24,119 bases of DNA from a virus: the IMG/VR virus record IMGVR_UViG_3300009370_002356, positions 1 to 24,119 of that record; one strand, 5' to 3'. Every line of letters starts with the position of its first letter. Position 1 is the stretch's first letter. Below the pieces are notes generated by a model. That model saw nothing but the letters and a program-made list of their open reading frames with translations. It had not been told where the DNA came from and ran no database searches. The position numbers and the translations under genes are program-made. Below are positions 5,502 to 13,390 of the stretch, piece by piece.

Positions 5502-6125
5502 GATGGCTTTCGACCATTGTTCAGCCATCGCTCGAGCAAACCCCGGAAAAGTCTTGCTTCGGTATCGAGTCCTCTCGGCCGGTGCCATCTTCATGCTTTC
5601 TACATGCCAAATAGGATCTTTTCTGCCATCCTTATAGGTGTACATTTCGGGTTCGACCACCTTAGTCTTATTCAGTAACGGAAGCCCTTTTAACCACAAC
5701 CCGGTCTTCTTGCTGTGAGGATCCCCAAAATAGTAAGGGTGGACGTATTGGTCTGGCTTGCGCCAGCGCGTTGACATAATTCCCACTGGATTCTCGATGG
5801 CTATGCGTGAGCAATCGGATTTAGCGATATCTAAGAAGAATTTGATAGCATCCTCCCTCTGCTTGGGACGATCAGGAAAACGATCTCTGAACTCTGGCTT
5901 AAACCACTTATTCCCAGTCACAGTTAGAAAAGTGCAGGGAGGGTGAGCAATGATTAAGTCCCATTCTTCGTCTAGATGGTCGATGCAGTCGCCCTGAATA
6001 TGCCATTCGGGCCTTCCACCGCTACATGGAGCTATATCGCAGGAATAAGCCTCGGCCCCAACTTTACGAAATGCATGACATACAATCTGGCTCTCTTCGC
6101 ACGCCACCATAACCTTTAGGTTCAT
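5490..6125 (-). CDS. DNA cytosine-methylase-like protein (phage short form)
   Basis: 211 residues. The N-terminus has a Rossmann-type start 'VMVACEESQIV' and 'CDIAP', a HPPCTF motif (61-66, position of the C5-methylase catalytic Pro-Cys) and ENPVG (111-115, like ENV motif VI). It is much shorter than a full C5 DNA methyltransferase and I see no target-recognition domain. This short form is common in phages and is usually annotated as a DNA methylase, though its real substrate is unproven. By inference it modifies phage DNA or a nucleotide to evade restriction. It follows a membrane/coiled-coil gene by 18 bp and ends at the convergent small plus-strand gene. Confidence 0.8.
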   Translation of the reverse strand: MNLKVMVACEESQIVCHAFRKVGAEAYSCDIAPCSGGRPEWHIQGDCIDHLDEEWDLIIAHPPCTFLTVTGNKWFKPEFRDRFPDRPKQREDAIKFFLDIAKSDCSRIAIENPVGIMSTRWRKPDQYVHPYYFGDPHSKKTGLWLKGLPLLNKTKVVEPEMYTYKDGRKDPIWHVESMKMAPAERTRYRSKTFPGFARAMAEQWSKAILLN

Positions 6126-6143
6126 GGGGTGATGCTTTATGAA

Positions 6144-6578
6144 TCACTGAGCCTCAAGAGTGTCCACTACCTCGGGCGTATCCGGGGTGGGCGCCTCTTC
6201 GGGGGGATCTTTTTTAATCATTTCTCTAATGTCTTCCTCAAGCTCCCTAAAGAGTTTTTCTTCCTCTGATATTAGAAAGAGGCTATTTTGCTCGATGGCA
6301 GCATGATACCCATCCGCATAGTTGTATATAGACCCAGCCTCAGCAAGAACGCTCGCGGCTTGAGTCCTGCCGTCTTCAAATCCCCTTTGGTAGTGCGCAT
6401 CCTTCGCAGCGCTCAACTGTTCTCCGAAGTCGCTTATTTGGGCGTCCTGAATGTTCGACTCAAGTTGATAGGTGGAGAGTAGAGTCTCAAGATCGCTAGA
6501 TTTCTTGAGTTGCCCCTGTATAACGAATCCAGCAAGGATTACTCCAGCAATCCATAGGTATCTTTCTTGAATCTTCAT
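6144..6578 (-). CDS. Membrane-anchored coiled-coil protein
   Basis: 144 residues. An N-terminal hydrophobic helix (about 8-23, 'LWIAGVILAGFVIQG') is followed by a long helical, acidic region and a Pro/Glu-rich end (KDPPEEAPTPDTPEV). One membrane span plus a helical periplasmic or cytoplasmic body is the shape of i-spanin (Rz-like) proteins, but nothing else supports that. It is in the operon 7491 to 5490, 6 bp behind the small acidic gene. Function unknown. Confidence 0.65.
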   Translation of the reverse strand: MKIQERYLWIAGVILAGFVIQGQLKKSSDLETLLSTYQLESNIQDAQISDFGEQLSAAKDAHYQRGFEDGRTQAASVLAEAGSIYNYADGYHAAIEQNSLFLISEEEKLFRELEEDIREMIKKDPPEEAPTPDTPEVVDTLEAQ

Positions 6579-6584
6579 GACTTA

Positions 6585-6773
6585 TTAATATTGAGGGTTC
6601 CAGTATATATTTTTAAAAAGAACAAACTTGACTTCTTTCCCGATATCAATGTCAAGTCCGACAAATTCACCCTCGGGAACTGGATCGTCGGTATCAACGT
6701 AAAAAAACTCTTCAATTTCAGTGGCGCACACCATCTCGGCGCCAAACTCCTCGGTTTTATAGCTAGAGCTCAT
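6585..6773 (-). CDS. Small acidic protein, 62 aa (paralogue of 5082-5324)
   Basis: Acidic and aromatic-rich. Residues ~22-59 follow the same pattern as the protein at 5082-5324 ('FFYVDTDDPVPEGEFVGLDI', then 'KFVLFKNIYW'). A G-rich stretch (AGGGGG, about 10-15 nt from the ATG) could act as a weak ribosome-binding site. It sits 16 bp after the upstream gene's stop and 6 bp before the membrane protein gene. Function unknown. Confidence 0.6.
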   Translation of the reverse strand: MSSSYKTEEFGAEMVCATEIEEFFYVDTDDPVPEGEFVGLDIDIGKEVKFVLFKNIYWNPQY

Positions 6774-6789
6774 ATTTGCCTAGCCCCCT

Positions 6790-7491
6790 CTAGATTTGTT
6801 CGTTAAGATAGAGGTTGTCCAAAATTTTAGCCTTAGTATTATCGGATAATACGGACATTACCTTAGAGGGTATATCTTTAAGAGGCCTATCACGAAGAAG
6901 ATCAAGGATTGTCTTCTCATCTAAAATAACTGAGCCCGTAGAGGGATCTGGGGACTCCTCGGTCTCTTGCAACATCAAGCCTGTGCATGACCCAGAAGCC
7001 TCAAAGAGGAGTTCAGACTGAGATGGTTCGTCATCCAATATAGGGCACCTGCCGAGAATATTGGTGCGCCTATCATATTCCTCTATGCTAGATTCAATGA
7101 TTTGGCTTACACTCCTAACATTGAACCCTAACTTCTCTGGAGAACGAGTGGCTGTTCCACCCATAAGAATATCTTCGTTTACTATAAGCTTAAGGCTTGC
7201 GGACTCGACTTTCTCGTATTGAACGGGTGAGCCGTCAGAATATGCACGCATCCCGCGCTTATTACGCCTAGAGTAAAGTGTGGCGTCTTCGGTATAACCA
7301 TCCAATACGTAATCGCATTGATCTTCAACGTTTTGAATTTGCTCATAAATATCAAGCCCGTGCTCCTCGCACGAACCAACTTGATGAATCATCTGATCCT
7401 TCTCTAGGCGATCCACGAGAAGCCTCTCAATTAATACTGGGTAAAACGTTTGACCGTTTTCTCGAATAGGTTTGATTTCGCAGTTTTTCAT
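6790..7491 (-). CDS. Hypothetical protein, 233 aa
   Basis: No family recognised. Acidic and mixed alpha/beta by eye, with the C-terminal third helical ('KTILDLLRDRPLKDIPSKVMSVL'). The start was moved from the ATG at 7503 to the ATG at 7491 because the upstream ATG overlaps the -10 box (TAATATG) and would not be transcribed. It leads the operon continuing to the small acidic, membrane and methylase genes. Confidence 0.65.
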   Translation of the reverse strand: MKNCEIKPIRENGQTFYPVLIERLLVDRLEKDQMIHQVGSCEEHGLDIYEQIQNVEDQCDYVLDGYTEDATLYSRRNKRGMRAYSDGSPVQYEKVESASLKLIVNEDILMGGTATRSPEKLGFNVRSVSQIIESSIEEYDRRTNILGRCPILDDEPSQSELLFEASGSCTGLMLQETEESPDPSTGSVILDEKTILDLLRDRPLKDIPSKVMSVLSDNTKAKILDNLYLNEQI

Positions 7492-7501
7492 ATAAGCCTC
7501 C

Positions 7502-7530
7502 ATATTACTATATTATTATTAATCTGTCAA
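7502..7530 (-). promoter_or_regulatory. Promoter of the 7491-to-5490 operon
   Basis: TTGACA (7525-7530), 17-bp spacer, TAATAT (7502-7507) on the minus strand; the -10 ends 10 nt before the ATG at 7491. The -35 is built into the last codons of the preceding gene (codes Leu-Thr), which fixes the operon boundary. Confidence 0.75.
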
Positions 7531-7815
7531 GTTTTTTTTCAACATTTTTTTTCTTTTTTCACACTTATATTGTATTTGCGTGACCCATATTAGGGATTGA
7601 TTGTTTTCTTTGTGGAATTGGTTCATGTAATCCATTTCATAATCAAACATGGAGGAGGCTTGAAGAGGGGGGCTGTTGTAGTCAATTTCACCATCGACAA
7701 CGTTGAGTTGGGCAACCGCCTGTCGATGACGCCTTTTTTCCCACCGTATGCGGCGCATACTATGAAGGAGGAAGTTTTTATTCCATCTCTTTGTATGTGC
7801 GTTTATCTTTCTCAT
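7519..7815 (-). CDS. Basic hypothetical protein, 98 aa
   Basis: Strongly basic ends (RWNKNFLLHSMRRIRWEKRRHR near the start; KCEKRKKMLKKNL at the end) flank an acidic, aromatic middle. Nucleic-acid binding is plausible from charge only. It overlaps the upstream gene by 4 bp (ATGA) and is the last gene of the operon from 9184. The next promoter's -35 box overlaps its final codons. Confidence 0.6.
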   Translation of the reverse strand: MRKINAHTKRWNKNFLLHSMRRIRWEKRRHRQAVAQLNVVDGEIDYNSPPLQASSMFDYEMDYMNQFHKENNQSLIWVTQIQYKCEKRKKMLKKNLTD

Positions 7816-8075
7816 TTATCGTCAAACATAAACATTTGGTTCGGGTCAAATTGTTCTATATCCTCTAATTCTGGCACGGAGTCAGGAGTTTTATCAACCT
7901 TTTTTGCACTTCTAAACCAATTTCTTTGAGCCATACGCACTACAAAGCGCATGAAAGCAAAAGCGTAGACTTTGTTTAAGGAAACTTTATTCCCGTCCTT
8001 GTCGATAAGAGTGAACGTTTTACTAGAGTCGTCCCATTCGAAGGCGGCGTGTTTTAATTCTTTAGTTATTTTCAC
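7812..8075 (-). CDS. Hypothetical protein, 87 aa
   Basis: N-terminal half beta-like ('AFEWDDSSKTFTLIDKDGNKVSL'), central basic helix ('FMRFVVRMAQRNWFRSAKK'), acidic C-terminal tail ending MFMFDDK. No family recognised. It shares one base with the stop of the GIY-YIG gene and overlaps the following gene by 4 bp, so it is in the same coupled operon. Confidence 0.6.
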   Translation of the reverse strand: MKITKELKHAAFEWDDSSKTFTLIDKDGNKVSLNKVYAFAFMRFVVRMAQRNWFRSAKKVDKTPDSVPELEDIEQFDPNQMFMFDDK

Positions 8076-8623
8076 TACGATGACACCCTAGGGAAAACTG
8101 GTGGAGAGGTAGGAGAGTGCGGTTTTGGCCTAGGAAAAACCGGAGGAGAAGGGGTGACTTGAAAAGCCTTTGATTTAGGAAAACTAGGAGGAGAAGAGGG
8201 CTTATGCGGTTTTGGATTAGGGAAAACGGGAGGAAGGCCGGCGAATTTATTAGCTCCTTCGAACTTGTTAGTAATGAAATTAGTTCCCGCCTCCTCGTTA
8301 ATTACGTCGATGGCAGTTTGTAGAGGGACATTAAAAAACTCCCTATGTGAAGAATGCCTTAAATGGGCAAGTCTTTCATGAACACGCTTTTCTATCTCAG
8401 GCGCACCAGAAACAAGAACATCGTACTCCACAATGAATGGGTCCGGATTACTTGTCCCTCCAAGCTCCTTAGCCCTGTGGTGCTTCGGATCCCTGCGAGC
8501 AAAGCCAATCTTGCGCTGGTTCTTGCGATGGGACTCACACCTCATTATATAGAGGTAGGCGCGCTCTTTAGGGAGGCAGTGGGGCAAATTCAAGGGCAAC
8601 TCCTCTTGTGTTGGATTAGACAT
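8075..8623 (-). CDS. T5orf172-type GIY-YIG protein with proline-rich repeats
   Basis: 182 residues. The N-terminal domain (about 20-110) fits the T5orf172/Mug113 branch of GIY-YIG nucleases: AYLYI (22-26), KIGFARRDP (38-46), then EKRVHERL (78-85) and REFF (94-97). The last ~50 residues are four tandem 14-15-residue units built on PP(V/S)FP plus lysine/serine, visible as a DNA repeat at 8085-8235. Such repeats suggest a flexible or partner-binding tail. Many family members occur in phages as nucleases or DNA-binding accessories; the actual role is unproven. It abuts the upstream gene and overlaps the downstream one. Confidence 0.8.
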   Translation of the reverse strand: MSNPTQEELPLNLPHCLPKERAYLYIMRCESHRKNQRKIGFARRDPKHHRAKELGGTSNPDPFIVEYDVLVSGAPEIEKRVHERLAHLRHSSHREFFNVPLQTAIDVINEEAGTNFITNKFEGANKFAGLPPVFPNPKPHKPSSPPSFPKSKAFQVTPSPPVFPRPKPHSPTSPPVFPRVSS

Positions 8624-9184
8624 TTACGCTCCTTCTTTAAGTATTTCTTTTCTCTGGCGTGAGCGAGTAATAAACCTCTTAATGATCGGCGCTAATTCGT
8701 TTTGGCAACAGACTATACATTCGTGGTCATTAATATCCCACAACTGCTTAATAAGGTCGTTTATATCGGAGCCCCCATTGGTGTCGGCATCCAAGCGCAT
8801 CTCGCTTGAAGTCTCGGAAGAGCACAAAATTAACATGAAAAAATCAAAAACGCGCCCAACGGCTATCCTTCTCTTCTTGGTTTTGTGGGGGAAGGTGCCG
8901 CCGATGCTATGAAGCGGTTTCCTGAGTGTGCGCACCTGTCTCGGCGTGTAAAGCTTGTAGCCATTACCATTGTGGATTAACTCCGACTCCTCGCCGTCTG
9001 AGGCGCGTTCAAGACTGCAAGTGCTGAACTCTTTTTCAATGTCGGGGCGATATTCGACGGCGACCTGAGAATCGATCCCCATGACCTCGCTCCAAGGCAA
9101 ATCATTATAGTCGGAGGTAGACATGGAGCTTAGTGCCTTGCCGGGGTTAAGTAGTTCAGTACTATTTGTCATGTTCTTTTGCAT
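8624..9184 (-). CDS. Hypothetical protein, 186 aa
   Basis: No family recognised. The N-terminal ~45 residues are polar and probably disordered. The middle has a basic patch (PHKTKKRRIAVGRV). The C-terminus is basic (RFITRSRQRKEILKEGA) and includes CIVCC, too few cysteines for a clear zinc site. It is the first gene of a coupled operon (9184-7519) behind a TTGACA promoter with a 27-nt leader. A second in-frame ATG at codon 5 is possible. Confidence 0.6.
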   Translation of the reverse strand: MQKNMTNSTELLNPGKALSSMSTSDYNDLPWSEVMGIDSQVAVEYRPDIEKEFSTCSLERASDGEESELIHNGNGYKLYTPRQVRTLRKPLHSIGGTFPHKTKKRRIAVGRVFDFFMLILCSSETSSEMRLDADTNGGSDINDLIKQLWDINDHECIVCCQNELAPIIKRFITRSRQRKEILKEGA

Positions 9185-9211
9185 ATCTATTTTGGATTAG
9201 TAAAAGCGTCC

Positions 9212-9240
9212 ATTGTAGCACGCGGAGAATTGATTGTCAA
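9212..9240 (-). promoter_or_regulatory. Promoter of the 9184-to-7519 operon
   Basis: TTGACA (9235-9240), 17-bp spacer, TACAAT (9212-9217) on the minus strand. The -35 box overlaps the stop region of the preceding gene. Leader length to the ATG at 9184 is about 20 nt, so this one is not leaderless. Confidence 0.75.
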
Positions 9241-9431
9241 GAATCTTTTGATTCTTTTTTTGAGCAGTCGAGGGATTCCTTGGCTAGCTTCAGCGCCTCT
9301 TCAAATGCCTCGGGATGATTCTCTTTGCACCATCGAAGAACCCATTCCTTGATGTATGCATTAATTAAATCTGATCGAGTAAATTCTATTTTATAAGGGT
9401 TTAGTCCCTCATTGGGATTGTCCGAGCTCAT
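9237..9431 (-). CDS. Small helical protein, 64 aa
   Basis: Mostly helical by eye: 'RSDLINAYIKEWVLRWCKENHPEAFEEALKLAKESL' resembles a compact amphipathic helix pair, with charged tails. Family not recognised. It stands alone between the lipoprotein gene and the promoter at 9212-9240. Upstream 9432-9524 is AT-rich with no gene I can support; a weak TAATCT-like -10 is present there. Confidence 0.5.
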   Translation of the reverse strand: MSSDNPNEGLNPYKIEFTRSDLINAYIKEWVLRWCKENHPEAFEEALKLAKESLDCSKKESKDS

Positions 9432-9524
9432 AAGTTAAAAATAAAAGAAGAGATTATCATTAAAAAATAAACAACAAAATAAAAGGTCAATAGGACTTTA
9501 TGGGGCTCCGTTTCTTTAAAATAC

Positions 9525-9764
9525 TTATTTAGCATTGGATTTTTTTGCCCGTTCCTGCCTAATTCTTTCGCGCATATACTCCTGAAAAAAGAAATGATAA
9601 GCGTCTGAGTCTTCGTTCTCTACGGCCCTCTTTATTTCGTGACGATAAACTTCAGCCCAATTCCTCTTGGATGGATCGAATTCAGTGTCTTTGGGGGTAG
9701 GGCCTGGAGGAACAATACAACTTGTGAGAAGAATGAGAGCAAGAAACCGTAATAAGCGTGACAC
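9525..9764 (-). CDS. Small lipoprotein, 79 aa
   Basis: The GTG start gives a classic lipoprotein signal: MSRLLRF, hydrophobic stretch, lipobox LTSC with the lipidated Cys at residue 16, followed by IVPPGPTP. The mature part is charged and helical. Small, proline-led lipoproteins in phages are often o-spanins (Rz1-like), but no partner is adjacent, so that is only a possibility. Likely anchored in the inner or outer membrane, implying a Gram-negative-type host. Confidence 0.65.
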   Translation of the reverse strand: MSRLLRFLALILLTSCIVPPGPTPKDTEFDPSKRNWAEVYRHEIKRAVENEDSDAYHFFFQEYMRERIRQERAKKSNAK

Positions 9765-9789
9765 ATAAAGTGTTACACATTATTATTTT

Positions 9790-9993
9790 CTACAACGTAG
9801 GCTCAAACCACGCAACGCAACGATTACGCTCGTAATCCTTTTGGATTTGAGTGCAATTAAACCCAGCGCTTTCAAGGCGCTCGACTAGGGGCTCTAGGTG
9901 CGACAAGGACAAAATGCATCGAATTTCATCGTCCTCGGAGGAAACTTCAACACAAAGCTCTTCGCAGATGGCGAGAGGGTTTATTACTTGCAT
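9790..9993 (-). CDS. Hypothetical protein, 67 aa
   Basis: Acidic, with four cysteines spread through the chain ('ICEELCVEVSSEDDEIRC', later 'FNCTQ', 'NRCVAWF'). Alpha/beta layout ('LEPLVERLESAGFNC', 'CVAWFEPTL'). I start it at the ATG at 9993, which overlaps the end of the Cys-rich lipoprotein gene by 10 bp. An upstream in-frame ATG at 10035 would overlap that gene by over 50 bp. Function unknown. Confidence 0.55.
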   Translation of the reverse strand: MQVINPLAICEELCVEVSSEDDEIRCILSLSHLEPLVERLESAGFNCTQIQKDYERNRCVAWFEPTL

Positions 9994-10124
9994 TTGCAGT
10001 TTTCGCAATTCTTGTCGCAAGATTCGCACCGACAAATCTTATCTCCGTTGCATTTATGCGTTAAAGCAGTATGGGTGCAACCAAAAATCGAAAGAGTAAA
10101 TAAAAGAATTATGAATTTTTGCAT
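9984..10124 (-). CDS. Tiny cysteine-rich lipoprotein, 46 aa
   Basis: Start set at the ATG at 10124, which gives a signal peptide MQKFIILLFTLSIFGC (lipobox IFGC, Cys16). A longer frame to 10232 would bury the signal. The mature part of ~30 residues carries six further cysteines in CxxC-like spacing ('CRCESCDKNCENCKC'), suggesting a metal-binding or disulfide-knotted surface peptide. It follows the ParB-like gene by 14 bp. Confidence 0.65.
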   Translation of the reverse strand: MQKFIILLFTLSIFGCTHTALTHKCNGDKICRCESCDKNCENCKCK

Positions 10125-10138
10125 ATCTATATATACAC

Positions 10139-11308
10139 CTATTTTATAAGTCCCCAATAAAATGAAGGATCCTGAGTTCCCTCCGACTTTCCTTCTCGTT
10201 GAAGCTTTTGGTATGTAACCTTCGAGTCGCAAAGCCTTCTCGGTATTATTCTCTTGCAGGATTCCCCTTCCGAGTATTTAAGTATTACCGTAAGCATTCT
10301 GCCGTAGTGATGAGGGAAGGCGCTTCCAGCATGGGACACCCTCTCCAACATAAGATCCTTGAGATCGGCGCGAAGCTTTTTGATAGCAGAAAGCTTGACG
10401 GTTGAGAATTCGTCGTCGTAGCCCTCAGCCTTAATCTCTATGCGATTAGCCGTGCAGAGGAAAAGGATTTCTCGGGCAAGCTCTAAATCTCGATGACACG
10501 CCAAGTCATATATGCAAGCCAAATACCCCTTGGGGAGAGGCCACTCCGAAGAATGTCGGGGATCGGCTAGTGAGCAAAACTCTCGAGCGACCGATGCGTA
10601 GGTAAGGTCTTCGTCGCCATCCGCATAAGAAGTCTCCGGGAAGGAGCAATTAAACATTTTGCAAACGTCTTTGTAAGTAGCCTTATTTGGCTTGCATCCA
10701 TTGCCATTGACTGTTTTTGTCATATGGGTCTGAAGAAGCTTGAGCGCTTGGCGCCCAATTTTATCTTTAGGCCCAATAAGTCCATTTATTTGGGCAATGT
10801 CAGTAAGTGTACGCGCCTTACCTACGTCGGTAATATCTTGGGATTCGGGAGGAAGGGAATGAACGACCAACACTTTTAACACCTGATCCTTCCAGCGACC
10901 ATTGGGGTAGTTCTTCTTGGCCCAACGAAGAAATGCGGTAAGTCGATGTTGGCCGTTCTGAATAGTACCACTTCCTTTTGTGAAGGAAATAGCATCCGGC
11001 GACAATACGTATTGATCTTTCTCGAAAACAGTCACAAGGTGGTCTACTCTCGAAGTGCGGATGTCTCGGTTCTTGGAATTGAATTCCTTTAGAATATGCT
11101 CAATTTCAAGCCCACAGAGCTCTTCTACGCCGCTTTGCGGCTCTTTAAAGCTAGTCTTGAATCGATGAGTGGGAATTGGGTTTCCTTCTTCATCCTTTTT
11201 ATTCAAGTATAATTGAAGTTTTTTACCTGTACTTTGAGGAGCCTTGGCAAACCTTTGCATGTAGGTATTTGACTTTGAACGTTTATGGGCTTTCTTTTTA
11301 GTCTTCAT
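10139..11308 (-). CDS. ParB/Srx-like domain protein
   Basis: 389 residues from the ATG at 11308. The open frame reaches 11362, but the promoter at 11341-11369 lies inside that extension, so the inner ATG is right. A ParB/sulfiredoxin-like core is visible around residues 60-160, with the NGQHRLTAFLRW motif (118-129) characteristic of phage ParB-like proteins. Before it is a Lys/Arg-rich N-terminus, after it a helical C-terminal half with HTH-like segments ('KATYKDVCKMFN'). Phage relatives are DNA-binding or nuclease/CTPase-fold proteins. With no ParA nearby, a role in partition is unlikely; regulation or DNA processing is my inference. Confidence 0.75.
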   Translation of the reverse strand: MKTKKKAHKRSKSNTYMQRFAKAPQSTGKKLQLYLNKKDEEGNPIPTHRFKTSFKEPQSGVEELCGLEIEHILKEFNSKNRDIRTSRVDHLVTVFEKDQYVLSPDAISFTKGSGTIQNGQHRLTAFLRWAKKNYPNGRWKDQVLKVLVVHSLPPESQDITDVGKARTLTDIAQINGLIGPKDKIGRQALKLLQTHMTKTVNGNGCKPNKATYKDVCKMFNCSFPETSYADGDEDLTYASVAREFCSLADPRHSSEWPLPKGYLACIYDLACHRDLELAREILFLCTANRIEIKAEGYDDEFSTVKLSAIKKLRADLKDLMLERVSHAGSAFPHHYGRMLTVILKYSEGESCKRIIPRRLCDSKVTYQKLQREGKSEGTQDPSFYWGLIK

Positions 11309-11340
11309 AGTATTTGTTTTGTGTCTTGAATATGGAGCAT

Positions 11341-11369
11341 AGTATACGGGAATTAAATCCATAAGTCAA
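11341..11369 (-). promoter_or_regulatory. Promoter of the ParB-like gene
   Basis: TTGACT (11364-11369), 17-bp spacer, TATACT (11341-11346) on the minus strand, 32 nt before the ATG at 11308. Its position decides the start of the ParB-like gene. Confidence 0.7.
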
Positions 11370-11407
11370 GCTTTTTACTAAAAAAACTTTAAAAAAGAAA
11401 AAAAGAC

Positions 11408-12271
11408 TTAAAGAGAAGGGTATTTATACTTGGAAAGAGAGCATTTTAAAGCTGCTTTTACCGTTCTAATCTTTATATACTGTTCTATATTGGACGTATT
11501 AAGAACACAATTAGATCGTGGGGCAATTACCCCTGAAAAAAAGGATTCAAGGGAATCAAAAAAAGAAAATTCACGATAAGTCGGACTGTACTCGTTTATT
11601 AACTCCACCACCTCCCTTGTGGTAATGCTGCCCTTATTGGTAATATTATAAATTCCTTCCGGCGCTCTTTGCTCTATTAGGTCGATTGAGTATTTGGCGA
11701 AATCACCTCGATGGCTCAAGGAGTTTTTGGCATCAAGCAATGTATCGTAGCTTAATAGCTTAGTTAAGTAATTCCGAGGAGATGTATATTCATCGAATGG
11801 GATCCGCAACCTAAAAATATAGTAGTTTTCAGTGTTTTGGGCGACAACTTTTTCGGCAAGAGCTTTTGACCCACTATAGAAGCTGCCATTTTCGAAGTCA
11901 AAATTTGGAGGATCGTATTCATGAAAATCTCTTTCATACCCATTATAGATGCAGCCTGAAGAGATATGGACATATTTCCAGTCATAATAAGCGCTGCACA
12001 GTTGCGACAACATCATGGGCAACAAAATATTCCCTTCAATGCAATCTGCTTTCGCAGACTCACAAGCATCAACGTTCGGCTTCCCGATGTAGCCCGCACA
12101 ATTAATAATGTATAAGGGAGCCCTTAGATTATCGAGGCTACGCTCAAGATGCAAGCGATTAGTGTAATCTACGTCGCTTCGGCTCCAGGCAAGATAAGGT
12201 AATGAGCGCGACTTTAATTCTCTAATCAGGGCTTCGGCAATATAGCCGCTTTTACCCAATATTACATACAT
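11408..12271 (-). CDS. RmlD-like NAD(P)-dependent sugar-nucleotide reductase/epimerase
   Basis: Extended short-chain dehydrogenase of 287 residues. It has a Rossmann glycine motif GKSGYIA (6-12), NCAGYIG (57-63), Ser at SSG (104-106), and the catalytic YSGSK (Y132, K136). Overall shape and length fit dTDP-4-dehydrorhamnose reductase (RmlD) and related viral UDP/dTDP-sugar enzymes. It likely makes or modifies a nucleotide sugar for glycan or cell-envelope decoration; no other sugar gene lies in the window, so the substrate is open. No Shine-Dalgarno is seen before the ATG at 12271. Confidence 0.85.
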   Translation of the reverse strand: MYVILGKSGYIAEALIRELKSRSLPYLAWSRSDVDYTNRLHLERSLDNLRAPLYIINCAGYIGKPNVDACESAKADCIEGNILLPMMLSQLCSAYYDWKYVHISSGCIYNGYERDFHEYDPPNFDFENGSFYSGSKALAEKVVAQNTENYYIFRLRIPFDEYTSPRNYLTKLLSYDTLLDAKNSLSHRGDFAKYSIDLIEQRAPEGIYNITNKGSITTREVVELINEYSPTYREFSFFDSLESFFSGVIAPRSNCVLNTSNIEQYIKIRTVKAALKCSLSKYKYPSL

Positions 12272-12280
12272 AATTTAATT

Positions 12281-12517
12281 TTAGTAAACTGGAGAATCCG
12301 GGCTGGTATTTTTATAAAAGTCGTTGATTAATTGAACCTCCAAGAGGCTTATATATCCCCGCTGGGCCGTTATCGCCTTCTGCTGAGAACGTATAATATC
12401 GTCTTGCTTTGAGGCTAATCTATATAATTCTTCGGCGTATTGATACTGATTATAGAAACAATAAGTAACAATAACTATTAAAAAAGATAAAAAATAAATC
12501 AAACTACGATCTGCCAC
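12281..12517 (-). CDS. Small membrane protein with coiled coil, 78 aa
   Basis: GTG start. One membrane helix (about 5-22, 'LIYFLSFLIVIVTYCFY') is followed by a Gln/Lys-rich helical region likely to form a coiled coil, and a polar tail. The size and shape resemble phage i-spanin or small tail/lysis accessories, but no specific family is recognised. It lies 9 bp before the RmlD-like gene. Confidence 0.6.
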   Translation of the reverse strand: MADRSLIYFLSFLIVIVTYCFYNQYQYAEELYRLASKQDDIIRSQQKAITAQRGYISLLEVQLINDFYKNTSPDSPVY

Positions 12518-12531
12518 ATAAAAGATTACAC

Positions 12532-12684
12532 TTACTCTCGATTGTAGCGAGGATCATAAGTTCCAATCCCGCAAAACATTCCAACTATTAATGAAAATAA
12601 GGAACCTGCAACAAAAAGCTGTAAAGCAAAAAATACAGAAAGGCACACATTAAAGACGCACATTGTAAGAATTAAGCGCCCCAT
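12532..12684 (-). CDS. Small two-helix membrane protein, 50 aa
   Basis: The ATG at 12684 gives a protein that is almost entirely two hydrophobic helices ('LILTMCVFNVCLSVFFAL' and 'FVAGSLFSLIVGMFC'), ending in TYDPRYNRE. A longer frame up to 12924 overlaps the sigma gene and looks like its shadow, so I use the inner start 49 bp after the sigma stop. Holin-like shape, unproven. Confidence 0.5.
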   Translation of the reverse strand: MGRLILTMCVFNVCLSVFFALQLFVAGSLFSLIVGMFCGIGTYDPRYNRE

Positions 12685-12733
12685 AGCATTTAAAGATGAC
12701 CACGGCCTCACACAGAAAGGTACACCTGAGAGC

Positions 12734-13390
12734 TTATTTATGTACAATATGGTCAGTGTTTCCGTCTCGCGACGAATTAAAGAAATCAGTAACCATCTCA
12801 AGGTGTTGGGGGAGCTTAAAGGTATTCTCGTCAATAACTTCATCTGTGCTCGACTTGAAACGTTTTTTAATTTTATTCCTGATATCTTCTGCGATTTGGC
12901 TAATCCTCTGGTGAGTGAGACCAAATATGTTGCCGATTTCCTCGATCTTTATTCCTCGCCACATAAGACTGAATACATTTTGTTCATGTGGCGTCAACAC
13001 TGATCGGTACTTATAATAGAGGTGACTAACGGACTCTTTTGAAAATTCTTCGTCAAGATGTTCATCATTTTCTCCAACTTGCGCAGAAACAACCTCAAAT
13101 TTTTCACTATCAAAGTCTATTTTTCTGTCTTTTCTTTGCTTTTTAGAGAGATACCAAACCACTTGGTTATGTGTGAAACTAGCAACCCACTTTTTAAAAT
13201 GAGACGTCTTTACTTCTCCGTCGGAAAGGCGAAAGCGATCTCGGTGCTTCCATACATTTGTGCATACCTCTTGAAAAATTTCATCACGGTCAGCTTCGGG
13301 CGCAGAGCACTTATTGGCAATAATCACACGAATATAGCCTTCGTGTTGAGTTAGCTGGTTAAGTAATTTTTCCTCCAAGTCGGGACTCAT
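12734..13390 (-). CDS. Sigma-70/ECF-like factor (module 1)
   Basis: 218 residues. Region 2 spans about 18-75 ('DRDEIFQEVCTNVWKHRDRF', then 'FKKWVASFTHNQVVWYLSKKQRK'). Region 4 spans about 128-180 with the HTH 'IKIEEIGNIFGLTHQRISQIAEDI'. A ~40-residue C-terminal tail is extra. It starts on ATGA with the stop of the HTH protein at 13387-14472, so the two are co-translated. It probably programmes RNA polymerase for a class of phage genes. It is distinct from the ECF factor at 3513-4097 and from module 2. Confidence 0.8.
   Translation of the reverse strand: MSPDLEEKLLNQLTQHEGYIRVIIANKCSAPEADRDEIFQEVCTNVWKHRDRFRLSDGEVKTSHFKKWVASFTHNQVVWYLSKKQRKDRKIDFDSEKFEVVSAQVGENDEHLDEEFSKESVSHLYYKYRSVLTPHEQNVFSLMWRGIKIEEIGNIFGLTHQRISQIAEDIRNKIKKRFKSSTDEVIDENTFKLPQHLEMVTDFFNSSRDGNTDHIVHK

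Noticed and set aside
7597-7929. 110-residue plus-strand ORF
   Set aside because: Antisense to two coupled minus-strand genes; no promoter or ribosome site, unconvincing composition.
10125-10232. Upstream extension of the Cys-rich lipoprotein
   Set aside because: It would put 36 non-hydrophobic residues before a clear signal peptide and overlap the ParB-like gene.
12685-12924. N-terminal 80 residues of a longer frame ending at 12532
   Set aside because: They overlap the sigma gene in another frame and look like its shadow; only the hydrophobic part from 12684 is credible.
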